This document shows positions 1 through 7,922 of a stretch of 35,819 nt of DNA, in pieces. Position numbers and translations under genes: made by a program. Source of the stretch: Ignavibacteriaceae bacterium (GTDB lineage Bacteria; Bacteroidota; Ignavibacteria; Ignavibacteriales; Ignavibacteriaceae); assembly GCA_013359345.1 (NCBI GenBank), contig JABWCA010000031.1, forward strand, positions 1 to 35,819, written 5' to 3'. The notes below the pieces were generated by a model. That model did not search any database, had not been told where the DNA came from, and saw only the letters and a program-made list of their open reading frames with translations. Positions within the stretch are counted from its first letter, which is position 1. Each line of letters starts with the position of its first letter.

Positions 1-1049
1 AGATATCCTATAAAAGCACTTAAATAAAACATTCCCTGCATGAGGAGCAGACCAACAAAAGGCTTGTTATCTATTGCAAGAGGTATGTTTGAGAGGAACA
101 CCAGTATAAAGAAAAACGGCGAGAACCATCTCAGATATTTGTGCGACCATAATGCATAAGATTTGAGACCCGAAAAAGGATTTGAGATTTTATGCAGGTA
201 TCTTATAACGTTGAGATTGCCAATCTGAATTCTTATTTTTCTTTTGAATTCGGCATGAAGAGTGGGTGCTGTGTCTTCCTGTGCGGTTGCTTTTGGCTCA
301 TAAAGGAAATAACTTCCGGTTTCAAGAACCTTTACGCCAATGTAAAAATCATCCATGATTGTTTTACCGGATGGTATCATGGGGTAATATTTTCTTCTGA
401 TAGTGTAGATGCCGCCCCAGGCCCCGATAAGAACACCTAACTTACCTTCAGATTCTTTTATCCATGATTCAAAATCCCAGTAAGTTTTTTCCTTATTACC
501 GGTTTTCACAGATCCTTCGGTCTCTTTAAGGTGAAGCCTGCCGCATACTCCGCCAACCTTTTCATCCGCAAAATACTTAACCATTTCTCTGAGTGCATCT
601 TTACTGTAAAGGGTGTTTGAGTCACAGAAAGCGAGGATATCACCGGTTGCCATTCGGGAAAGTTCGTTCAGAATCTCCGGTTTGCCTTTTCTCTCCCTGA
701 AAACAATCAGATTGAGATTGGGCATGGTTTCCTTCATCTTTTCGACAATTTCATGGGTACGGTCTGTGGAGTTATCGCTTCCGATGAACACTTCGAGTTT
801 TGACTGGTCATAATCGAGGTTTTGAAGGCTGTTAAGCATATCGCCTATAACTTTTTCCTCGTTATATGCGGCTATTATGAAGCTTACGGTTGGAGTGTGT
901 TTATAGTCAACCCTGAATTTCCTTTTGAACAATCCGCTGATAAGTTTAATGCTTATCGGATAAAAAAGATAAGAATGCAGAATCAGCAGAAGTGAGACAA
1001 TAAATATCACCAGGCTGATATCTTGGATCGCAGAATGTATGGCCGACAC
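1..1049 (-). CDS. Family 2 glycosyltransferase, membrane-anchored (3' end cut by window edge)
   Basis: Transfers a sugar from a nucleotide-sugar donor, probably to a cell-envelope polysaccharide or lipid. The reverse strand stays open from a GTG at 1049 to the window edge (349 codons seen). An N-terminal hydrophobic helix (about residues 10-30, LVIFIVSLLLILHSYLF) precedes the GT-A domain. That domain begins TVSFIIAAYNEEKVIG, has the donor-binding GSDNSTDRT motif, a TIMDDFYIG acidic motif, and a YLRW motif matching the (Q/R)xxRW signature of processive GT2 enzymes. The visible C-terminus turns hydrophobic again, so more membrane segments probably follow beyond position 1. The GTG is chosen because a stop lies four codons upstream and no ATG precedes the helix; its ribosome site is weak. 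The acceptor cannot be told from sequence. Small plus-strand ORFs inside it are shadows. Confidence 0.88.
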   Translation of the reverse strand, partial: MSAIHSAIQDISLVIFIVSLLLILHSYLFYPISIKLISGLFKRKFRVDYKHTPTVSFIIAAYNEEKVIGDMLNSLQNLDYDQSKLEVFIGSDNSTDRTHEIVEKMKETMPNLNLIVFRERKGKPEILNELSRMATGDILAFCDSNTLYSKDALREMVKYFADEKVGGVCGRLHLKETEGSVKTGNKEKTYWDFESWIKESEGKLGVLIGAWGGIYTIRRKYYPMIPSGKTIMDDFYIGVKVLETGSYFLYEPKATAQEDTAPTLHAEFKRKIRIQIGNLNVIRYLHKISNPFSGLKSYALWSHKYLRWFSPFFFILVFLSNIPLAIDNKPFVGLLLMQGMFYLSAFIGY

Positions 1050-1161
1050 CGTCTGAAATTAAAAAAAATCGTTAGCTGTTAATTAACTATGAATATTTTT
1101 TATCATAAATTTAAAGATACGTTAAATCTTTCTCTTTATCAATTTTATTTACAAGAGGTTT

Positions 1162-2646
1162 ATGAGGAAGCATGCTTTCCTTCTGCTCATTTTTTCAGCA
1201 TATTTTTCGATAATCAGAGCACAGTCAGATCCCGGCATTAACGGGGCTTTCCCTCAGGGCTGGTATTCAGAAACCATCTCAAGGGACGGACGAAACATGA
1301 ACTGCCGCATTTATTACCCTGCCTTTTCGGACGGCGAAAATGCACCTGCAGATACGATTTCAGGCCCCTACCCGGTTGTGGCATTTGGTCATGGCTTTTT
1401 CATGCAGACCTCATATTATATTTCACTTTACAGAAGGCTTACTTCTCACGGCTTTATCGTGATTGCTCCTCAGTTTTCTGACACACAGCATGGCGAACTC
1501 GGCAGGGATCTTATCTACTGCCTGGGTTTCATTCAAACATCATCGTCCACCCCGGGGAACAGACTTTACGGCATCGCAGATCCGTCAAAAAAAGGTGTTT
1601 CGGGACACTCAATGGGAGGCGGTGCATCACTTCTTGCCACAACTTATGACAGCACTATAACCATAGCTGCACCGCTGGCAGCCGCCGAAACAAATCCGAC
1701 TATTATCGGTACAATACAGAACACCCGCTCTTATATATATCTCATTTCTGCTCAGAATGACGGGATAACTCCCCCGGCAACCACTCAGATCCCTATGTAT
1801 AACAACACCCCGGGCAATAAGGGACTCCTCACAATCAGGGGGGGCAATCATACAAAATTCATGGATACGGGCATCTTTGATTTTACCGATCCCAACGGAT
1901 ACCTGAGCCGCACAAAACAGATTTATCTTTCTCAGAAATATCTGACTGCAGCATTTAAGCTGTTTCTTTACGAGGAGAAAAGCTATTGGAAATATGTGTT
2001 CGGTGATTCAGTTGCTGCCGATACCTCCGTCGTTATTGAGAAATCGGTCAGCACGCTTCCCCTTGCGGAGTATTATATCACCACTCCGGGCGGCACTTAT
2101 CCCGATTCGGCAATCACTCTTAACTGGTTAAGGACTTCAACACTTAATCCGGAAGAGGAGATTTTTTATCGTGCTGAACTGGCTCTTGATTCCCTTTTCA
2201 CCCAGTTGTTTTATGTATCAGCCGAGTCACAGGATTCATCGGTAACCATTGATTCCCTGCCTTCAGGATTATATTATTTCAGGGTAATGGCACGAACAAT
2301 CGGCGGCGTTGTCAGATTCTCTTCAAACACGGTGAATTTAATTATCACTCCCTCAACCGGCGCTGATGAATCCGGAGTCATACCCTCGCAGTTTCTTCTT
2401 TCTTCACCCTATCCCAACCCTTTCAATCCCTCATTCAGTGTTATTCTGACAGTTCCGGAGGCAATGAGAGTCAGGATTAGAATTGCTGATATTACAGGTA
2501 AGGAAGTTTATAATGAATCAGGGATTTTAGGTGCCGGAAGACATGAGAAATCTTTCAGGATGGATGAATTCCCTTCAGGCATTTATTTCCTGATGGCAGA
2601 AATTAAAAATCAGCAGTTTATCAGAAAACTTTTACTGCTTAAGTAA
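1162..2646 (+). CDS. Secreted alpha/beta hydrolase with T9SS sorting domain
   Basis: A 494-residue exported esterase/lipase-type enzyme resembling the chlorophyllase/PAF-acetylhydrolase branch. Residues 1-21 form a signal peptide ending at an Ala-Gln junction. The hydrolase core carries an oxyanion loop (VAFGHGFF, about residue 76), a nucleophile elbow GHSMGGGAS (about residue 149), an acid in SAQNDGITPP and a catalytic His in IRGGNHTKF (about residue 229). A fibronectin-III-like stretch follows (about 305-395). The last ~85 residues are a type A T9SS C-terminal domain: SPYPNPFNPS, a VRIRIADITGKEV strand, GxYFL and a terminal KLLLLK. Family knowledge says this tail directs passage through the type IX system and is then cleaved. 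The start has AGAGG just upstream. Substrate unknown. Confidence 0.9.
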   Translation: MRKHAFLLLIFSAYFSIIRAQSDPGINGAFPQGWYSETISRDGRNMNCRIYYPAFSDGENAPADTISGPYPVVAFGHGFFMQTSYYISLYRRLTSHGFIVIAPQFSDTQHGELGRDLIYCLGFIQTSSSTPGNRLYGIADPSKKGVSGHSMGGGASLLATTYDSTITIAAPLAAAETNPTIIGTIQNTRSYIYLISAQNDGITPPATTQIPMYNNTPGNKGLLTIRGGNHTKFMDTGIFDFTDPNGYLSRTKQIYLSQKYLTAAFKLFLYEEKSYWKYVFGDSVAADTSVVIEKSVSTLPLAEYYITTPGGTYPDSAITLNWLRTSTLNPEEEIFYRAELALDSLFTQLFYVSAESQDSSVTIDSLPSGLYYFRVMARTIGGVVRFSSNTVNLIITPSTGADESGVIPSQFLLSSPYPNPFNPSFSVILTVPEAMRVRIRIADITGKEVYNESGILGAGRHEKSFRMDEFPSGIYFLMAEIKNQQFIRKLLLLK

Positions 2647-2689
2647 TGCTTCATTAAGCAATAATATTTATGGTGCAGATTGATTAATT

Positions 2690-2718
2690 TTGCACAGATT
2701 CCATTAATTTGTTAAATT
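2690..2718 (+). promoter_or_regulatory. Probable sigma-70-type promoter of tRNA-Ala
   Basis: TTGCAC at 2690-2695 and TAAATT at 2713-2718 are separated by 17 bases. The -10 box ends 24 bases before the mature tRNA, which fits a short 5' leader trimmed by RNase P. Position and spacing are the only support. Confidence 0.5.
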
Positions 2719-2742
2719 AGAAGTCCGGAATAAAATAATTAC

Positions 2743-2815
<73 letters not shown>

Positions 2816-2825
2816 CAAAAAAAAC

Positions 2826-2852
2826 CCTGACTTATAAAAGTCAGGTTTTTTT
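2826..2852 (+). terminator. Rho-independent terminator of tRNA-Ala
   Basis: CCTGACTT (2826-2833) and AAGTCAGG (2838-2845) form a perfect 8-bp stem with loop ATAA, followed by seven T. An A run precedes the stem, so it could also stop transcripts arriving from the minus strand, such as those of the HTH gene downstream. Confidence 0.9.
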
Positions 2853-3015
2853 GCTTTAAAGGGTTACCGGAGTGAGGGTGCATTATCAACAGTCCGCTGC
2901 GGCGAGTCAGTGTCATCAGTACCTGCAGTTTCTCCTGATTTATAAAAATCCGCTTCACATCAGAGACAATAATTTACACTTCTTTCTATATTCATCAAAA
3001 ATTTAACTATCCTGA

Positions 3016-3342
3016 CTATTTCTTCATTGACCTTCTGACCCTTCGTCTCTCTTTCATCTCCAATTTGGCAAGTAAAAGCGGACTGATAAGTTTCTCAACC
3101 CTGAATTCATCCATGATATAAAGTTTATCAAGCATTCTTAATACCCGGATCAAACTATCCAAAGTAACAGACCCGTTTTTCTCCAGCAGGACCAAAGTGG
3201 AACGGCTTAAACCTGCCCTTTTTGCCAGTTCTGCTTGCGTAAATCCTTCTTTCAGCCGATGAAATCTGACAAATGCGCCTATCTGTTGTCTCAATTCCAT
3301 ATCAGTCATCGAAACCCGGTTTTTGTCTGATTTTTCAGTCAT
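3016..3342 (-). CDS. HipB-like XRE-family HTH regulator (orphan)
   Basis: A 108-residue DNA-binding protein. A five-helix XRE domain occupies about residues 16-75, with the recognition region in GFTQAELAKRAGLSRSTL. The basic C-terminal tail reads SPLLLAKLEMKERRR. In families I know, the tail pattern SP..LLAK...K.R.R belongs to the HipB-type antitoxin side of HipBA-like modules. No HipA kinase gene is present on either side: upstream is a 740-base stretch without a convincing gene, downstream the tRNA. It may therefore be an orphan antitoxin, a remnant, or a regulator acting on distant genes. Two adjacent palindromes directly upstream suggest autoregulation. Confidence 0.8.
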   Translation of the reverse strand: MTEKSDKNRVSMTDMELRQQIGAFVRFHRLKEGFTQAELAKRAGLSRSTLVLLEKNGSVTLDSLIRVLRMLDKLYIMDEFRVEKLISPLLLAKLEMKERRRVRRSMKK

Positions 3343-3364
3343 TATGAGCCCATTTATATGATAA

Positions 3365-3395
3365 TGTATGATTTTTCATACAAAATAATATTTTG
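3365..3395 (-). promoter_or_regulatory. Two back-to-back palindromes upstream of the HipB-like gene (candidate operator)
   Basis: TGTATGA (3365-3371) and TCATACA (3376-3382) are perfect 7-base inverted arms around TTTT. Overlapping by two bases, CAAAATA-A-TATTTTG (3381-3395) is a second perfect palindrome. They lie 22-53 bases before the HTH start codon, where an autorepressor of this family normally binds. The symmetry is seen directly; the binding role is inferred. Confidence 0.55.
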
Positions 3396-4082
3396 TCTCT
3401 AAATAGTAAAATTTATAAATCCGGGTGAAGAAGAGTATAAAAAGAAGCAGATTAGTGATATTCGATTTTCAAATGATAAGTGTGGAGTTCTGTTTGAATT
3501 GTTCTTTAAATAATTCCCTTTCCCAAAGATTATATAACTTCACATATAAGTAGATATTTATGTCACGAACAACTGCATTGCGCTGTGGGTAACAGACTTT
3601 TTCGAATCTCTTTCCGAAATTTTTCCCTAAAATTCAAATCTCTCAGCGTTGAGACCAAATACGGTAAGTGTTTAAAAGATGATTCCCATGATGGAGGCAT
3701 TTCTGATTCGTATGGGCATGCATCCGTATCGCCATCTTCCCGGTACTTCACTATTTATGTCGGAAGTTTATTATCAGTAATTGTATAATTATAAAAAAAT
3801 TTCAAAAGTAACCATCACTCATTCTTGATTTACCTGAAAACAGGCAGAAATTTGTAGCAATCAAAGTACAAATTATTCTTAAGGGGCTGATTTATAGTTA
3901 AAGATCAAAGAGTTAAGGCTGCATATCCCAGACAGTGTTCAATAAACCACAAATGGGGAGATAATAGTTGCTGCAATAAAAATTGCAATTCTATTTCATT
4001 TCAGTGGAAATTAATTAGTCTGAGACCCATTATAATTTTGAAATTTCTATCAACAATGATATAATCTCAAATCGGAAAAGGA
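3396..4082. other. Gene-free AT-rich stretch downstream of mcrC
   Basis: No convincing gene is visible. Two overlapping opposite-strand ORFs of 60-67 codons (3563-3751 minus, 3585-3788 plus) lack a recognisable motif or a good ribosome site. Base composition is AT-rich except for about 3565-3750, which is noticeably more GC-rich and is bracketed by a 10-base direct repeat (separate entry). Confidence 0.5.
3555..3761. repeat. TATTTATGTC direct repeat bracketing a ~190-bp compositionally distinct patch
   Basis: TATTTATGTC occurs at 3555-3564 and again at 3752-3761. The interval between them is richer in G and C than its flanks. This could be the target-site duplication of a small non-autonomous insertion, but I see no terminal inverted repeats, so chance remains possible. 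Confidence 0.3.
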
Positions 4083-5489
4083 CTAAAGTTCATTGTAATT
4101 TAAGTCTTTATTTATTTCAAGTTGAATCACTCTTTTCTCAATTGCTGATAATTCATTCATTAAAAGCCTTTTGGCCTCATTTACGATATCCTTTTTTAAT
4201 GGTAGACCTAACACAAAAATTGAATTAATGGAATCATTTATTGAATTCTTGTACTTTGTTTCTTTAATCTCCAATTTGTGTGAAGGATAACAAAGTAGCC
4301 CATACTTTACTTCAGTTTTACTAAAGGAAGAGTATGCCATAATTTGATGTAAGTCGTGCCGATGATCATCTTTTAACAAATCACTATAATCAATTTTGTT
4401 GTACAAGTTAGATTTATATTTCGCATCAATGTATATTAATAAATTTCCTTTTTGGTAAATTGCATCTGGCTCCAAATGTTTTAGCTCCCAGGTGTAATAT
4501 TTTGATGAATTTGCATGAATTTTAAAATTAGAGAATAACTTGCCGCCAGTTTCTTTTGCAACTTCTCTTATTAAATATTGAACGTATCTCTCAAAAACAA
4601 CTGAAAAATCAACCCTCCAAGCAGTACTTTGAACAAAATTAAAGTTTAGGACTCTGTTAGCTTGTGCTTTACATAGTTTTAAAGTTGGGCTATCAGATGA
4701 ATGGATTGCAATTTGGTTAGTCTTTTTTGGTTCTTGATAATACAATTTCCCCTCTATCATGTTCAACAGTTTTTTTAATGAAAGTCTAATTCTGAGCGGA
4801 GTGTTTGAGGATAGTAATTCGCTTTGGCAAAGATCAAACACATAACGAATTTCCGCGTATTCATCATGTAATTCACTTAAAATATTTTTGCGAATTGGAA
4901 ATTTAAGTCGGTTCTCAATTTTATATTCATTAAGACAGTATTTATTCCAATTAATTTGACCTGAAGCTTGAGAAGATATTTTTTCAATTGCGTCAAATTT
5001 TCGCCATGATCTAAAGATTAGTAACTCTAGCAAATTTATGAACTTAGTTGCCTCTAAATACATAGGGGGCCTGAAATTTTTTCCTGACGCAAGTGGTAAA
5101 CTTTCAATAATTTCAGGACTTATTTCTTTTCCTAGAAGGTTCAGAATTTCTATGTAATCTCCAAATCTATCTCTTCCTGTAAACCTTGGAACTACAAAAA
5201 AATCTCCAATTTGTTTGCCTGTATCAGAAGATCGTAAAGGGATGGTCCCAATATAACTTGAGGTTCTAAAGCATAATGATGTATTTTTATCTGCGCCAGT
5301 GAGAAAAGGATACACTCCTAGAAATGTAAATCCTGACTTGTTATATTCAACGAACTTTTGAAGATACTGTCCAATGTACCTTTTATCTGCAGATTTAAAC
5401 CATTTCTTTTGTAAATCAATTCCTTTTAGTGGATTTGAATACTCGGTGAGGCAAGGGACCTCGCAGAATAAATCTAATGGCTTGTTCAT
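4083..5489 (-). CDS. mcrC: McrC-family nuclease subunit of a McrBC-type restriction system
   Basis: A 468-residue partner of McrB. In McrBC systems McrC stimulates the McrB NTPase and supplies the nuclease that cleaves modified (typically cytosine-methylated) foreign DNA. A PD-(D/E)xK active site is visible in the C-terminal third: Pro341-Asp342 and, 13 residues on, Asp355-Ala-Lys357 (LIYIDAKYK). The N-terminal half matches the usual McrC beta-rich region only loosely. The ATG overlaps the mcrB stop by four bases (ATGA), so the two are translationally coupled and should be made together. Codon use is AT-rich, unlike the genes beyond 10 kb, consistent with acquisition by transfer. Confidence 0.88.
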   Translation of the reverse strand: MNKPLDLFCEVPCLTEYSNPLKGIDLQKKWFKSADKRYIGQYLQKFVEYNKSGFTFLGVYPFLTGADKNTSLCFRTSSYIGTIPLRSSDTGKQIGDFFVVPRFTGRDRFGDYIEILNLLGKEISPEIIESLPLASGKNFRPPMYLEATKFINLLELLIFRSWRKFDAIEKISSQASGQINWNKYCLNEYKIENRLKFPIRKNILSELHDEYAEIRYVFDLCQSELLSSNTPLRIRLSLKKLLNMIEGKLYYQEPKKTNQIAIHSSDSPTLKLCKAQANRVLNFNFVQSTAWRVDFSVVFERYVQYLIREVAKETGGKLFSNFKIHANSSKYYTWELKHLEPDAIYQKGNLLIYIDAKYKSNLYNKIDYSDLLKDDHRHDLHQIMAYSSFSKTEVKYGLLCYPSHKLEIKETKYKNSINDSINSIFVLGLPLKKDIVNEAKRLLMNELSAIEKRVIQLEINKDLNYNEL

Positions 5490-6898
5490 TCAAAAAGTGA
5501 TTTATTTATTCTCTTCATAAAGTAATTATTAAACTCTTCTAGAGCTGTCTTCATTAAACCTTCTTCCAAGTACTCTTTAATAAGCGGAAATATTTCATAT
5601 CGAATTCTATTTTTCATTTCTTCATCACTTCGAGCAATAAAATAACCTTGCCCAGGCTGAAGAGACAACTCATTTGTCGAAGCATACCAATTAAAAATTT
5701 CTTGAATTGCAAAAAAATCTTCTTTATAAAAATTTTCCGGCGATGCATCAACTATTTCTTTTGGCACGAGAGTGTACCACGCAAATCTTCTTCGCAAGGC
5801 AAAATCAACAACTGCTAAACTTCGATCGGCAGTATTCATAGTCGCTAAAACATAAAAGTTTTCTGGAATACTATTTATCGAATTACCTGGTGAAATTTCA
5901 ACTTCTACATCTCGGATGTCCATTTTATGTTCAAAAAGATAAAAAATGGGTCCTAGTACATTTGATAAATTTGCTCTATTTATTTCATCAATTATTAAAA
6001 CTACTTTTTTTTGAACATCTTCACGCGCAGCTTTCAATGATTTTGTGAAAATTCCTAAATTCTCTTCATATGAAAGATTTTCACTCCTCACGTTCGGGCG
6101 TATTCCATATATAAAGTCTGAATAACTGGTTTCAGCATGAAATTGTGTGAAGAATATTGATGCATTAATTTCACCAGCAACCTTCTTAGCCATCCTGGTT
6201 TTGCCTGTGCCTGGTGGGCCTTGGAGGATCATAAATTTTCTTTCTTCTAAGAGATTCTTAATATATTCAACTTCATCTCTTATCTCTGAATTTTTAGATG
6301 CAAATGGATTTAAGGCTTTTGAAATTGCATCTCGATGTTCTTTGTTTGATGGCCAATCACGAAGTTTTGCATATGCCGCCACAAATGCTGATATTAATTT
6401 TTCACCTTCTTCGCTGGATGGGTTTTCAACAATTTGACAAACCGGCAAGACTTTAGAATATGTTTTAATAGAGTTTTTTATATGTAGTAATTTTTGATGA
6501 CCAAGAATGAATTTTGGCAAACTGGTTTCGATATCTGAAAAATCAGTTTTGCAGTATCCGTTTTCATCAACAAGTTTTGAGAAGAGTCTTCGTAAACCTG
6601 GATATGTGGCTAGTTCATAATCATTTTTAAATCCACTTGATCCTATACCCAAACAGACTAGCCAAGGTAAGTTCTGTTCATTAGGAAATATTGTGATCGA
6701 AAAATCATGAAATGGCCCTGACGGCTCTTCTTCTGGATGAATTAGTCCAAAATACGCACCATTGTCTTTTAGGGCTTCTTGACCAGTATTATTCCTCTCA
6801 ATATATGATCTTTTAGTTCCATCAAACTCTTGCGCCCCAAATTCTTTAGCTTTCTTTATAATAAATTCTCTCATTTCATCAATCATATTTATTCCCAT
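5486..6898 (-). CDS. mcrB: McrB-family AAA+ NTPase of a McrBC-type restriction system
   Basis: A 470-residue motor subunit that recognises modified DNA and translocates using GTP in characterised relatives. The AAA+ domain fills the C-terminal half: Walker A GPPGTGKT (227-234), Walker B plus McrB signature IDEINRANLSNVLG (303-316), the family motif MNTADRSL (354-361), then an arginine cluster RRR (369-371). Residues 25-135 form a separate N-terminal domain (with SGPFHDFSITIFP and GIGSSGFKNDYEL) that I recognise only as typical of one McrB subgroup. By position it should be the target-recognition domain, so the modification read by this system cannot be predicted. An in-frame ATG four codons in, with GGGA before it, is an alternative start. 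It is first in a two-gene operon with mcrC. Confidence 0.92.
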   Translation of the reverse strand: MGINMIDEMREFIIKKAKEFGAQEFDGTKRSYIERNNTGQEALKDNGAYFGLIHPEEEPSGPFHDFSITIFPNEQNLPWLVCLGIGSSGFKNDYELATYPGLRRLFSKLVDENGYCKTDFSDIETSLPKFILGHQKLLHIKNSIKTYSKVLPVCQIVENPSSEEGEKLISAFVAAYAKLRDWPSNKEHRDAISKALNPFASKNSEIRDEVEYIKNLLEERKFMILQGPPGTGKTRMAKKVAGEINASIFFTQFHAETSYSDFIYGIRPNVRSENLSYEENLGIFTKSLKAAREDVQKKVVLIIDEINRANLSNVLGPIFYLFEHKMDIRDVEVEISPGNSINSIPENFYVLATMNTADRSLAVVDFALRRRFAWYTLVPKEIVDASPENFYKEDFFAIQEIFNWYASTNELSLQPGQGYFIARSDEEMKNRIRYEIFPLIKEYLEEGLMKTALEEFNNYFMKRINKSLFE

Positions 6899-7860
6899 AA
6901 TTATATTTTGTTAATTTAATACTTATTTGAATGAAATAAATTTTATAAGTAGGATTTGTTTTAATAGTTATTAGCATCTTCTTTATTGTTCAATAATCAA
7001 TTAACAACTTCTTGAGAGTTGAAAATCAATAAACTTTTACTTTCAAACTAAATCCGCATAATCAAAATTGGCAATAATAATTCAACTCTGATTGCATATA
7101 GCAAAATATTAAATTTTTGAGTCAAATGGTACATTCTCTTAGGAGTATAAGTTAGATTACAATTTTATTTTCAATATTTGAATTGATTCTTTGCTTTCCA
7201 TTTAACCCTAATAGATGCGGGTCTGGTATCTAAGTTGAAATATTAAACCTTTTCGATTAGAGTTTACATGTACAAAACGTTATGGGTACTTCCTCCACGT
7301 CAATTTTTGACATGAGCTATATTTGCGGCTAAATATCGTTTCAATGTCTTAAAAATTAGCACATTATTAGGAACCGAGACCAGCACATGTCGAAATGGTT
7401 GAGTTGCACCATAATTTTAAGTATATGAATAAAGGTTTTGTCCATATTCAACAACTAAGGATTACCCAAAACAGATCAGTTCTCAAAACGAAACAAGTTC
7501 AAACTTAATTTAAGCGCTATCGAAATTCAAAATTATTTTTCATGATGACTAAACGTCTATTTAATCAACAATTCATAAGTATTTTAATCGCACTACTTCG
7601 TTAATATACAATAGAAATTACACCGTCTCCCCTCATTTTTACAATGGTATTTCAATTTTTTTTGTGCATGAAACTTATGAATGTACTAATGAACGTAAAG
7701 ACTTGAATTCCATCCCGACAATCATGGTTCGGACAATTAACCAGTTATCCCCCCGTTCAGGAAGAAGCTGTGACAGGTGAATATTATTCGCAGGATAATA
7801 AATTCACAATACATGTAAAAGCAGTATAAAATGTAAATTTACACATTATAAAACAATATA
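6899..7860. other. Long AT-rich gene-free region between mcrB and the AbiE-like pair
   Basis: Nearly 1 kb with no ORF of 60 codons and no recognisable RNA gene. It must contain the divergent promoters of mcrBC (right end of that operon) and of the regulator gene that follows. The length is unusual for this otherwise compact window. It may hold decayed sequence or an unrecognised small RNA, but I cannot support either. Confidence 0.45.
7832..7843. promoter_or_regulatory. Perfect 12-bp palindrome upstream of the AbiE-like operon
   Basis: TGTAAATTTACA is a perfect palindrome 80-91 bases before the regulator start; the half-site TGTAAA recurs about 20 bases upstream. It could be part of a promoter or a second operator. 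Because the region is AT-rich, chance is not excluded. Confidence 0.3.
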
Positions 7861-7916
7861 ATAAACTTGTATTTTGTTAATAAACTAAGTAAGTTTATCA
7901 TCTGTTTTAAGTTTAT
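7861..7916 (+). promoter_or_regulatory. Nested inverted repeats: four ATAAACT half-sites (candidate operator)
   Basis: ATAAACT occurs at 7861-7867 and 7880-7886, and its reverse complement AGTTTAT at 7892-7898 and 7910-7916. Centres are spaced 19, 12 and 18 bases, so the array is nearly symmetric about 7889. It ends six bases before the ATG of the regulator gene. In characterised AbiE systems the first-gene protein binds inverted repeats in its own promoter and represses the operon; this layout fits that logic. Confidence 0.6.
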
Positions 7917-7922
7917 TATTAT

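Noticed and set aside
192-813. Two plus-strand ORFs at 192-440 and 613-813
   Set aside because: Both lie antisense inside the intact glycosyltransferase frame and have no motifs.
3563-3788. Overlapping opposite-strand ORFs of 62 and 67 codons
   Set aside because: No ribosome site, motif or coding bias; better treated as part of a possible repeat.
3343-4082. A HipA-type toxin partner next to the HipB-like gene
   Set aside because: No long ORF or kinase motif on either strand in this stretch or on the other side of the gene.
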